From: Serratia silvae
Lineage (GTDB): Bacteria > Pseudomonadota > Gammaproteobacteria > Enterobacterales > Enterobacteriaceae
Direction of reading: 5' to 3'
Assembly: GCF_023282985.1 (NCBI RefSeq)
Contig: NZ_JAGQDC010000003.1
Span: forward strand, 1-64,000
DNA length: 64,000 bases
The first letter of the stretch is position 1. Each line of letters starts with the position of its first letter. Under the pieces are notes generated by a model. The model ran no database searches. It saw only the letters and a list, made by a program, of their open reading frames with translations, and was not told where the DNA came from. A program made the translations under genes and the position numbers. Shown here one piece after another: positions 8,998 through 17,041 of this stretch.

Positions 8998-9744
8998 ATG
9001 ATCTCTACACCAACCAGACAGATCGTTCTCGATACCGAAACCACCGGTATGAACAAGCTAGGGGTTCACTACGAAGGTCACCGCATCATTGAGATCGGGG
9101 CCGTTGAGGTGATCAACCGCCGCCTGACCGGTCGCCACTTCCACGTTTACGTCAAGCCGGATCGGCTGGTGGATCCGGAAGCCTACGGCGTACACGGTAT
9201 CAGCGATGAGTTCCTGGCGGATAAGCCCACTTTCGATCAGATCGCCGCTGAATTTATCGACTTTATCCGTGGTGGCGAATTAGTCATTCATAACGCTACG
9301 TTCGATATCGGCTTTATGGATCACGAGTTCCGTATGTTGCAGCGAGATATCCCAAAGACGGATACCTTCTGTACCATCACCGACAGCCTGTTGATGGCGC
9401 GCCGCCTGTTCCCAGGCAAGCGTAACAACCTCGATGCGTTGTGTAACCGCTATGAGATAGACAACACCAAGCGAACGCTGCACGGCGCTTTGCTCGATGC
9501 CGAGATCCTGGCGGAAGTCTATCTGGCGATGACCGGTGGCCAGACCTCGATGGCTTTCCAGATGGAAGGGGACACCCAGCAGACGGATTCAGCCCAGGAT
9601 ATCCAGCGTATCCAGCGCCCGGCTACGGCGATGAAAGTGATTTACGCCAGTGACGCAGAGTTGCAGGCTCATGAAGCGCGTCTGGATCTGGTGCAAAAGA
9701 AGGGCGGTAGCTGTTTGTGGCGTGGTGGCGCAGAAGCCGAATAA
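8998..9744 (+). CDS. dnaQ: DNA polymerase III epsilon subunit (3'-5' proofreading exonuclease)
   Basis: A 248-aa DEDDh exonuclease of the replicative polymerase core. Exo I (VLDTETTG, Asp12 and Glu14), Exo II ([14 protein letters not shown]) and Exo III ([14 protein letters not shown]) are intact. The C-terminal region after about residue 190, a Gln-rich linker then the alpha-binding tail, is of normal length. Divergent from rnhA, with tRNA-Asp downstream as in E. coli. Confidence 0.97.
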   Translation: MISTPTRQIVLDTETTGMNKLGVHYEGHRIIEIGAVEVINRRLTGRHFHVYVKPDRLVDPEAYGVHGISDEFLADKPTFDQIAAEFIDFIRGGELVIHNATFDIGFMDHEFRMLQRDIPKTDTFCTITDSLLMARRLFPGKRNNLDALCNRYEIDNTKRTLHGALLDAEILAEVYLAMTGGQTSMAFQMEGDTQQTDSAQDIQRIQRPATAMKVIYASDAELQAHEARLDLVQKKGGSCLWRGGAEAE

Positions 9745-9762
9745 CGGTCTCTCAGGATAGAA

Positions 9763-9894
9763 ATGGCGCTTAAGCGCCATAATCAACGTGTGTTCGTTGA
9801 AAAACTGTGCAAACGACTCTTTTTATAAGAAAAGACGTTGACGGAATGGCGAGGCAACCGTAGTATTCGGCTCGTTCCCCCGCAAGAGGGAACG
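9763..9894. other. Intergenic hairpins between dnaQ and tRNA-Asp
   Basis: A perfect 18-bp palindrome ATGGCGCTTAAGCGCCAT (9763-9780) lies just after dnaQ but has no T run, so it is only a possible terminator or processing site. A second hairpin (CGTTCCC / GGGAACG, 9873-9894) immediately precedes the tRNA. Confidence 0.5.
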
Positions 9895-9898
9895 TTGC

Positions 9899-9975
9899 GG
9901 AGCGGTAGTTCAGTTGGTTAGAATACCTGCCTGTCACGCAGGGGGTCGCGGGTTCGAGCCCCGTCCGTTCCGCCA
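9899..9975 (+). tRNA. aspV: tRNA-Asp (GTC anticodon), second copy
   Basis: A 77-nt gene identical to the copy at 384-460, with the same GTC anticodon and encoded CCA. It is the counterpart of E. coli aspV after dnaQ. The accessory block begins immediately downstream, so this tRNA marks the left border of the variable segment. Confidence 0.97.
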
Positions 9976-9983
9976 ACATTCAG

Positions 9984-10013
9984 AAGCCCTGAGTTAGCAA
10001 TAACTCAGGGCTT
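9984..10013 (+). terminator. Terminator after tRNA-Asp (aspV)
   Basis: The stem AAGCCCTGAGTTA / TAACTCAGGGCTT has a short loop and is followed by a modest T-rich stretch (CGTCTTTT). It resembles the terminator after the first tRNA-Asp. Confidence 0.82.
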
Positions 10014-10174
10014 CGTCTTTTCCGTTGTCCCACGTTCAAATCCTCTCTTCATACCCCTTCGCCAGTGTTGGTAGAAAACACATTAAAGATGTTTCAAATA
10101 TGACCTAGGCGATCTTCCTCTATCCTGACACCTGTTACCGGCAGGCGTCAATCAGCTAGCCGTGCGGGAAGGGA

Positions 10175-10717
10175 TCAGTCATAGGTCACGTTAAACAGTA
10201 CCGAACTCTTCACTTTTCCGGCGGTTGCGCGTCCGGTTGCATAATACTCATAGCTGATATCACACTGGCTCCGGTTATCGACAATAACGGCACAGCCAAC
10301 GCGTGGACTAGTGCGTAAATCCAGCGGATTGTCATTCATCAGCAGCCTGATTTCGACGTTTTCGGCCTCGCCACTCAGCATATTGACCAGGTTGCCGGTC
10401 TCTGAACTGACCGTAGGCCCATTTTCCAGAGTAATATAGGGCGTGTAACCATTGGTACAATGTACTCCGCCGATATGGATACTGCCTAGCGAACGGCCAT
10501 GAGTCATACCCGCTGCGTGTAGGCTCCCCGCTGAAACCTGTGGCATCGGCCAATCGTAGTTCTTATGTTCTTGCCCCTCGACGCTGTCGAAGTAACAGGT
10601 CGCGAGCTTAATGGAACCCGTAACATTAAGCACGCCGGTAGAGGCGGCCTGAGCACTTTGCCCACCGCCGATCAGCATCACTAGAGAAAGTAGCCCCAGC
10701 GTATTCGATATCTTCAT
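10175..10717 (-). CDS. Fimbrial minor subunit (type 1 pilin-like)
   Basis: A 180-aa secreted protein with a signal peptide ending near SAQA-AS and an Ig-like pilin fold. Strand-exchange features are a Gly-rich N-terminal extension (TGVLNVTGSIKLATC) and a C-terminal beta-zipper ending FNVTYD, which the chaperone recognises. Four Cys (LATC, GVHC, RVGC, SQCDI) allow two disulphides. It is the last gene of the operon, 13 bp after the 383-aa subunit, and has a good ribosome-binding site (GGGAG). It could be an adaptor, terminator or tip subunit. Confidence 0.8.
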   Translation of the reverse strand: MKISNTLGLLSLVMLIGGGQSAQAASTGVLNVTGSIKLATCYFDSVEGQEHKNYDWPMPQVSAGSLHAAGMTHGRSLGSIHIGGVHCTNGYTPYITLENGPTVSSETGNLVNMLSGEAENVEIRLLMNDNPLDLRTSPRVGCAVIVDNRSQCDISYEYYATGRATAGKVKSSVLFNVTYD

Positions 10718-10730
10718 GCACCGCTCCCGA

Positions 10731-11849
10731 TCATTGATAGGTGATCATAAACTCTATTTGGGCATCAGCCCTGCCAGCTTGGATGGGGGCAGAGGTTTGA
10801 ATATAGGTCGCCTTGACGCCCAGGTTGTAATCACCGCCGCGATCCTCATGGAAGGTAATATAGTCAGCCAGATTGATATTCTGGTTGAATTTGGCCGTTT
10901 GATAGTTGCCGTTCTCCTGCCTTAAGCTCAGTTGCACACCAACCCCGGAGGCTGCGTCACCGGCGGTGGTATTGAGTTTTGAGATCCCGCGTTCGGCATC
11001 GATGAATCCATTGCGTGGCGTAAGCTTGAGGTTGATGATATTGGGCCTGAATACGCCGAAGGAAGTCGTGCCATAGAAAGCCGGGCAGCCAGAGAGCACA
11101 ATCTCGGTCTCGGCGTTGCCTGCGGTGCTACCGATGCCGTTGAACTCATCAGGATAGTGTTCCCCAAGAGGCAGATAGTAATTGTTGCCGACGTTGCAGG
11201 TTGCCGGGATCACGGTCAGATTGCCGATCATCGCGGTCAGCTGATAGATTAAGCTTGTGCCTTTACCGTCGAATGAGGTCTGGAATCTGGGGAGGTCACT
11301 ACTGTTAATGGTGCCGCTGCCGACGTTGGCGGCGGTTTTAATAAATTGGATATTAAAGCTGACCGAGGCATCATGCTGGTCGGTAAAGTTGAAAACACTG
11401 TCGCTGCTGGGTGAAAAGTAGGCCGGTAGCCTGCCAGGGATCGGTAAACGCGCACCGCTGTTGCCATCGGGAGTGCCTTGCCACAGCGCCACCCCGATGC
11501 CAGGAATATTGGTATTGAACACGAAGGGAAAGGTGGTGTTACTGTAATCGGATTGGCCATAGGGCATAGTAGTAAAGGTACTAACCAGATCATAGCTCCC
11601 TTTGCGGCAGAATAGTTTGGCTCCGTTGCCATTGGTCTGGATCCGTTGGGAATAGATCACACTGCCGATAGGAAGGTCCTCCCCCACGGTAACATAGCCG
11701 CCAATGGTCAGGCGGGTGTTGAGTGGTTCCTTGATGGCAGAGGAGTCATCCCAATCACAACCCGCGCTTGCCGCGAGCGCATTCTGCGCGCACAGGCCAC
11801 CGCAGAGTATCAGTGATATCGCCATTCTTGAGGCGAATATTCTTTTCAT
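10731..11849 (-). CDS. Probable two-domain fimbrial tip adhesin
   Basis: A secreted protein of about 372 aa, the size of FimH-like two-domain adhesins. After the signal peptide (cleavage near ALA-AS) there is a lectin-like N-terminal half with Cys in SAGC and LFC, then a pilin half with Cys pairs (ATCNVG, LSGCPAF) ending IEFMITYQ. The start is uncertain: ATG at 11849, ATG at 11861, or GTG at 11882 overlapping the usher stop. Translation may be coupled to the usher. The receptor is unknown, and I recognise no named adhesin. Confidence 0.72.
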   Translation of the reverse strand: MKRIFASRMAISLILCGGLCAQNALAASAGCDWDDSSAIKEPLNTRLTIGGYVTVGEDLPIGSVIYSQRIQTNGNGAKLFCRKGSYDLVSTFTTMPYGQSDYSNTTFPFVFNTNIPGIGVALWQGTPDGNSGARLPIPGRLPAYFSPSSDSVFNFTDQHDASVSFNIQFIKTAANVGSGTINSSDLPRFQTSFDGKGTSLIYQLTAMIGNLTVIPATCNVGNNYYLPLGEHYPDEFNGIGSTAGNAETEIVLSGCPAFYGTTSFGVFRPNIINLKLTPRNGFIDAERGISKLNTTAGDAASGVGVQLSLRQENGNYQTAKFNQNINLADYITFHEDRGGDYNLGVKATYIQTSAPIQAGRADAQIEFMITYQ

Positions 11850-11878
11850 GTTTTTTCTCATAGAGTGTGGGTACTTCG

Positions 11879-14437
11879 TCACTGGCAGACGCCTTGAATC
11901 AACAGCCTGCTCTCTTCAGAAGTGCCTGGCTGCAGCGAATAATGAATGTTGCAATGCTCTGCCTGATCGTTCCCCCATCGCACCTGCAGCACGCCTTTCA
12001 GGTCAAGATCACGGGCCACTATCAGGCTGGCTTGACCGACAACCCCCACGGCGTTGTTCTGCGCATCATAGACGTTGGCAGCGAAGGGCAGTGGGCTCCC
12101 GTCTGGTCGCTTGGCTCTGATGTAGGTCACCTTGCCGCGTTTGGTTTCATAATCAAGCAGTACCAATGCACCGGCACGGGGGGCGGTGGTATTGCGAGTA
12201 GATAGCAACTCTACGTCCCGTGAACTGCCCTTGGGATCGATATCGACCTGGTTGAGATAGTAGGGCCGCAGGTAAGGGACGATGGCATAGCCAAAACGGT
12301 CGATCTTAACGCCGGAAGCGCTGGTGACGAGAGCGCCTTTGGCACCTGGTGCACGTACCAGTCCCCCCGTTTCGCCAAGCGACTGCCCTAAAGTGATGCC
12401 GCCACGGTGAGCGACTATGGCACCATCCATGTTCGCTGAAATCTGCCGGTTGCCTTGCCCATAGCTATAGGTTGCTCCCATACGGGCTTGGGATGCGCGG
12501 TAGCCAACGCCACCGTTGAAATAGTTGCTATTGCCGTCAGTATTACGACTGGTGCTGACGACATAGTTAAACTGATTCTGTTCACCCGCATTGCCCGATA
12601 GGCCAATCAGGCCAGTACTCCCCTTGTTGTCGGTAGTGCCGGTAGCATTGAGCGTTGGCGCATAGAGGCTTGAACCTAACGGTAACGAGAGCGTCAGTGC
12701 GTATTGGGTTTCTCGGCGATTCGCCGTTGTATCGTCTGCGTTTCTTGTGAGTTGCCCGCTAAGCGTGCGGTTTACCGATAAGGTATAGCTAAGATTGCGC
12801 CAGAAGTTGCTATAACCTATCTGCAGACTCTGTTGTGAACTACTCTGGTTCCAGTAAGTGGTATGGTTGCCCGTGACATAGAGACTGCCCCAGCCTTCTC
12901 CCAGCGGCTGGTTGACCGAGAGCGTAAACAGGCTGCGTTGACGGCCATAGGTATCGATATTTTCATTACGCAGGGCCAGATCACGCAGCTGCACGGCATC
13001 ATTTAAGCTCAGGAAACCGTCTGTTGAGTAACGATAAGCCGCCACGGAGAAGCTGGTTTGTGTTTCTGGATACATCTGGCTAAAGCCGATACGATAGCTT
13101 TGCCCTGAACGAGGGGGCTGGCTGGGAAAACGGGTTTTCGCCTGGGTGATATCCAGCGAGAGAGCGCCGAGAGGCGTGTTCGTGGCCGCCCCTAATAAGG
13201 CCGAAAAGTAACCCTTGCTGGCGATGGCACCGGTATAGCCGGTAATGAAATTACTCAGGCCTAACTGGTAAGTCAGGCTACCAAAGCCCGGTTTATTTGC
13301 CAGCCCTGCCGTATTCACTTTACCTGCAGCCACTTCGTAGCGGCTTATTCCTGGCCGCAACATTTGTGCAACCGAGGCATAGGGAACAGTAAAGGTTCTG
13401 ACCTGACCGGTAGCTTCTTCTATTTGTACGGTCAGTTCCCCTCCGTAGCTGGTGGGATAGAGATCGTTAATTTCAAACGGCCCCGGAGATACGGTTGTGG
13501 TATAGAGAGTGACACCGTTCTGAGTAATGACGACCCTGGCATTGGTATTGGCTATGCCGCGTACTACGGGAGCATAGCCACGTAGAGAGTCAGGCAGCAT
13601 ACGGTCGTCAGAATAGAGTCTGGCCCCACGCACACGTACGCCATCAAATAATTCGCCACTGGTGAAGGTATCACCAAGGACCAATTGGGATTGCAACACG
13701 GGAATATCACGGCCGATATAGGTTGACGTGCTCTTGTAATCCCCGCCGCTGCCATTGGAGGACCAATTGATAGTTCCGTTATTTCGTACACGCCAAGGAC
13801 CGGCATTCAGGCCGTTACGTAGCCCGAGATAGCCGTAGGTATTGGTATTTTCCCGCTGTTTTGACTGATAAACGTTGGCATTGTAGTTCACTATCAAAGC
13901 GGTTAAGCCGTCTTCCCATAGCTCGGGATTGACGTAGCCACGCGGTGATCTATTGAGTAGCAATTGTGGTATCGTCAGTGTCAGCTTTTGCTCGCTGACA
14001 TCAAAGCTGACGGTGGCCCCGGGCAGGAGTTCGCTAAGTGAACCGCAATATCCCTCTTGCACTAGTGGAGCCAATTGAACGGCAGGGGTCTGAGCCAGCA
14101 GTTTCTCTGCGCTCAGATTGAGCAACGAAAAGAAACTTCCCGGGTAGCAGGGAAGGGTTTGCAGGCTATTGCCCGGTTGGGTTTTGAACTGGATTTTTTC
14201 ATTTCCGATCCGTTGGCCATTAAGCTCGATCGACGCGGTGTAGATACCAGGGACAACGACGTTACCGCGGCTGAATTGGGCCGGATCGAACGTGCCGACC
14301 TTACCACCAGGGAAAAAGCTGGGGTCGAATGTGACTTCTTCCGGTGCATCTGCCGCATAGCTGGCAGTAGCCGAAACCATGGCATACGAAAGCAACCACT
14401 TGAGCGTGGTTTTTATTGTCGGGTTACATCTAGTCAT
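11879..14437 (-). CDS. Fimbrial outer-membrane usher (FimD/PapC family)
   Basis: An 852-aa usher forming the 24-stranded pore that secretes and assembles pilin subunits. After the signal peptide the N-terminal periplasmic domain starts with VTFDPSFFPGG, with Cys pairs (TLPC, GYCG). The central pore contains the usher signature segment (VRGARLYSDDRMLPDS, then GYAPVVRGIANTNARV), and the C-terminal domains end with a Cys pair (AEHC, GVC). Length is normal and no break is seen. It lies between chaperone and adhesin genes, the standard order. Confidence 0.94.
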   Translation of the reverse strand: MTRCNPTIKTTLKWLLSYAMVSATASYAADAPEEVTFDPSFFPGGKVGTFDPAQFSRGNVVVPGIYTASIELNGQRIGNEKIQFKTQPGNSLQTLPCYPGSFFSLLNLSAEKLLAQTPAVQLAPLVQEGYCGSLSELLPGATVSFDVSEQKLTLTIPQLLLNRSPRGYVNPELWEDGLTALIVNYNANVYQSKQRENTNTYGYLGLRNGLNAGPWRVRNNGTINWSSNGSGGDYKSTSTYIGRDIPVLQSQLVLGDTFTSGELFDGVRVRGARLYSDDRMLPDSLRGYAPVVRGIANTNARVVITQNGVTLYTTTVSPGPFEINDLYPTSYGGELTVQIEEATGQVRTFTVPYASVAQMLRPGISRYEVAAGKVNTAGLANKPGFGSLTYQLGLSNFITGYTGAIASKGYFSALLGAATNTPLGALSLDITQAKTRFPSQPPRSGQSYRIGFSQMYPETQTSFSVAAYRYSTDGFLSLNDAVQLRDLALRNENIDTYGRQRSLFTLSVNQPLGEGWGSLYVTGNHTTYWNQSSSQQSLQIGYSNFWRNLSYTLSVNRTLSGQLTRNADDTTANRRETQYALTLSLPLGSSLYAPTLNATGTTDNKGSTGLIGLSGNAGEQNQFNYVVSTSRNTDGNSNYFNGGVGYRASQARMGATYSYGQGNRQISANMDGAIVAHRGGITLGQSLGETGGLVRAPGAKGALVTSASGVKIDRFGYAIVPYLRPYYLNQVDIDPKGSSRDVELLSTRNTTAPRAGALVLLDYETKRGKVTYIRAKRPDGSPLPFAANVYDAQNNAVGVVGQASLIVARDLDLKGVLQVRWGNDQAEHCNIHYSLQPGTSEESRLLIQGVCQ

Positions 14438-14488
14438 AGCATCCTTGATGACTCAGATAAGCCAATACTCCTGAAATTAAGGGTTATG

Positions 14489-15223
14489 TCAGCGGCTTAA
14501 CGGGTATATTTTTTCAATAAAAGCCCCGTAGTCATTAATCGCCTTGGCGATTACGCTATTTGGCGGCACCGCAATAACCTTGCTATCGCGTTTTAACTGA
14601 AAGGTTTGCTCAGAGAAGGGAGCAATCATGCCGCCATCAGAACCTGTAGCCGAGGCGATGCCATGGCCAGAGACCAGAACAGAGGCATAGCTGATATGGT
14701 ATGGCGTTGGGTTTTTAGCGAGCAATTTATCCCCTTGCAGTTGCCAACTTACCTTATCCATGGTTTCCGATGACAGCGCTGGTAACGTTGCCGGGCGGTA
14801 AAACACTTTCAGGCGGTTGCGATAGGCAATGGAGAGTTTGTTATGATTTCCTTTCGACTGGGGCGGGACTTCAAGTACGTTGATCCAGTAAAGGGTCTCG
14901 CGGTCGGTAGCGTGGTTTGCCATCGGCGTTGCGGTAATGCGTAAGGTTTGTGTTTTGGCTGGTTCAACGCGTGAGACCGGTGGCATCAGCATAAAGGGAA
15001 CGTCGCTGTCCTCGGGGGCGATATTGGCATCACCTGCATCAATCCAGGATTGAACCAACAGTGGGAAACGGCTTTTATTTTCCAGCTTCAGCGTGACTTC
15101 CCTGGCATCGGAAGGGTAGATAACACGAGTACCAGCAATAACGATACTGGCATGCAGGTGTGAAGAAAAAAATCCGCTTATCAGTAGCGATAAGAGCAGC
15201 CAACATCTTTGTATCAGAGGCAT
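14489..15223 (-). CDS. Periplasmic fimbrial chaperone (PapD/FimC family)
   Basis: A 244-aa two-Ig-domain chaperone that caps pilin subunits by donor-strand complementation and delivers them to the usher. The signal peptide precedes SIVIAGTRVIYP, the conserved first strand with its subunit-anchoring Arg. Lys in TLRIT..., the G1 strand region with alternating hydrophobics and the family motif YWINVLEVPP are visible. It is located between the major pilin and usher genes. Confidence 0.93.
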   Translation of the reverse strand: MPLIQRCWLLLSLLISGFFSSHLHASIVIAGTRVIYPSDAREVTLKLENKSRFPLLVQSWIDAGDANIAPEDSDVPFMLMPPVSRVEPAKTQTLRITATPMANHATDRETLYWINVLEVPPQSKGNHNKLSIAYRNRLKVFYRPATLPALSSETMDKVSWQLQGDKLLAKNPTPYHISYASVLVSGHGIASATGSDGGMIAPFSEQTFQLKRDSKVIAVPPNSVIAKAINDYGAFIEKIYPLSR

Positions 15224-15296
15224 AACAATCTCGTCAGTATAGCCGTCGTTAATATGGCCCCGTAGTCACAGGGCCATAGAATATTACAGCTAGGTT

Positions 15297-15884
15297 TTAG
15301 TTATAAACGATGCTGTATTTAACCGTGGAGGCAACTTGACCAGGGGTTGCCGAGCCATTTACCGCAACATATCGGCCAACGTAATTATACTGTGCGGTCT
15401 GATTGACGATGGTTTTCGGCGAGTAGTTGCCAATGCCAGACGCCAAGTTAATCGGGGTGTCGGTTTCGGCGTTCAGGATTTGAATCTCAACATTTGTCGC
15501 GCCGTTGCTTGAGTTATCAGTATTTTTCAACCAGCCGTTCGGGCTAATCGCCGGGCTGCTTGGCTCGAAATACACTGAGGCAATACTACCATCGATGCAG
15601 TTTGGATCGTTGGGACCACCTAGTGTGATGCTAAACGAGTAAGGCTTGGCCGTGGCACCAACAAAGCTTAACTCACTGGCGCTAACCTTTTCTAAAGGGA
15701 TGTCCATATTAATGGAGCCATTTGGAGTTTTGCCGTTAATCAGACAAGTTGCATTAGTGACTTCGCCAGTGAAGTTGATATTACCACCTGGGGTAACACC
15801 AGGCGCGATAGCAGCAGAAGCCGGAACCGATGCCAAGCCGCCGATAGCCAGTGAGAGTGCCATTACTAATGTGGTTTTTTTCAT
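15297..15884 (-). CDS. Major fimbrial subunit
   Basis: A 195-aa secreted pilin. The signal peptide (KKTTLVMALSLAIGGLASV...ASA) precedes an N-terminal donor strand with NINFTGEVTNATCLI. One Cys pair (ATC, NCID) gives the usual single disulphide, and the C-terminus ends VKYSIVYN, the chaperone-binding beta motif with penultimate Tyr. First structural gene of the operon with a good ribosome-binding site (AAGGAT), hence likely the shaft subunit. The promoter should lie in 15885-16006. Confidence 0.88.
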   Translation of the reverse strand: MKKTTLVMALSLAIGGLASVPASAAIAPGVTPGGNINFTGEVTNATCLINGKTPNGSINMDIPLEKVSASELSFVGATAKPYSFSITLGGPNDPNCIDGSIASVYFEPSSPAISPNGWLKNTDNSSNGATNVEIQILNAETDTPINLASGIGNYSPKTIVNQTAQYNYVGRYVAVNGSATPGQVASTVKYSIVYN

Positions 15885-16006
15885 TGCATATGATCCTTGT
15901 TAATTATCCTTAAAATACTCTGAACTTTACATGGAGTGACATCAGAGTTGTCATTTCACTTTGACAGTGAAAATGCTGTTCCCTTTGGTGGTGATAAACC
16001 GTCAAA

Positions 16007-16462
16007 TCATATTTTTTTTATATACAGTGGGGTAATAGAGGCCCCACGTAAGGTATATCCCTTTCCTCGCGCGGTTTTAATAAAGTCATCGGCTATATCG
16101 ATCTTACTTAACCGTGCTTTAAGCTCAGCAACCACTTGGGTCAACCTAGTGGTTGAAGAGGATAAGTTATAGTTTTCCCAAACCTGTACCAGCAACTCCT
16201 GGTTGGAAACATAACCAGAGCTTGCATGTGCCAATAGATACGTCAGCAACCGCAACATCGTTTCTCGCAGTCTTAGATAGTTGGTAAATCGTTCATCACC
16301 ATGATGGTGGTACTCTATCGTATTATAAAGCTTGATTACCGAGCCAGACTTGATATCTACCTGATATTCATTGTTGATAATATAGCCAAAAAGCAATAAC
16401 CCACCCTCACCCGTTTCGACGATTGGGTCTGCTACATATTTAATTTGACTCGTGCCATCCAT
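16007..16462 (-). CDS. Winged-helix transcriptional regulator of the fimbrial operon
   Basis: A 151-aa protein with an OmpR/PhoB/ToxR-type winged-helix domain from about residue 35: LRLRETMLRLLTYLLAHASSGYVSNQELLVQVW, then the recognition helix in SSSTTRLTQVVAELKARL and the wing FIKTARGKGYTLRG. It resembles the DNA-binding half of CadC/ToxR but has no transmembrane or receiver domain. Start ATG 16462 follows GGAG by 6 nt; a TTG at 16468 is less likely. It lies 122 bp upstream of the major pilin on the same strand, so it probably controls this operon. Its codon use looks more AT-rich than the backbone genes. Confidence 0.78.
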   Translation of the reverse strand: MDGTSQIKYVADPIVETGEGGLLLFGYIINNEYQVDIKSGSVIKLYNTIEYHHHGDERFTNYLRLRETMLRLLTYLLAHASSGYVSNQELLVQVWENYNLSSSTTRLTQVVAELKARLSKIDIADDFIKTARGKGYTLRGASITPLYIKKI

Positions 16463-17041
16463 TATCAACTCCGCCGCATCTGCTGCTAAAACTGCCTGGC
16501 TCTGATTTCATCTATTGGAAATATTACTTCCATATTGTTGGCTTCATATATTATTGCCTGAAGATTTAATGTCAATTCATAAAAATAAAAAAACAACCAG
16601 AAATAAAAGACTTTAAATCTGGTTATTGATTTATTTTTGATATTTTTGTTTGTTTTTTCTGTGAATTTGTTGTTTTTTGACATTAATAGCTGTTACTGCA
16701 GAGGTGCTAATGCATAAGCATAAAATGCTGTTTTTTGGCTTGTGACGGATTTTGGTTTGGTTTTTTCCCTTTTAAATGTCACGGAGTGAAGTTAAAGTTC
16801 AAATAAGTTGCGCTCTGACACTTTTTTCATTCGGAGAATTCCTAATGACTTTTATTTTATATGCTATTTTTAATTTTTGCAAGTTAAGATAAGTCTTGCT
16901 GATTTCTGATATAAATAGATATTCAATATGTATATATTGTTTGGGTTATCTTTTTAGTATTGGCGGGGCATAAGTTCTCTGTGTAGATGAGAAGCAGGCC
17001 GAATAGATGAATTCGGCCTGGTGATAGATATCACAGATGTA
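16463..17041. other. AT-rich intergenic region upstream of the fimbrial regulator
   Basis: About 580 bp, strongly AT-rich between roughly 16560 and 16980, with long A/T runs. No convincing gene: a 65-aa minus-strand frame at 16486-16683 has low-complexity composition and no ribosome-binding site. It probably holds the regulator promoter and may be a target for H-NS-type silencing, which is inference from composition. The right end carries the iutA terminator hairpin. Confidence 0.6.
16995..17020 (-). terminator. Hairpin downstream of iutA
   Basis: A perfect 10-bp stem (CAGGCCGAAT / ATTCGGCCTG) with a 6-nt loop, 21 bp after the iutA stop. No strong T run follows on the minus strand, so termination is likely but not certain. 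Confidence 0.65.

Noticed and set aside
16486-16683. 65-aa frame in the AT-rich region upstream of the fimbrial regulator
   Set aside because: Lys/Asn/Phe-rich low-complexity product, no ribosome-binding site; explained by AT-rich DNA.
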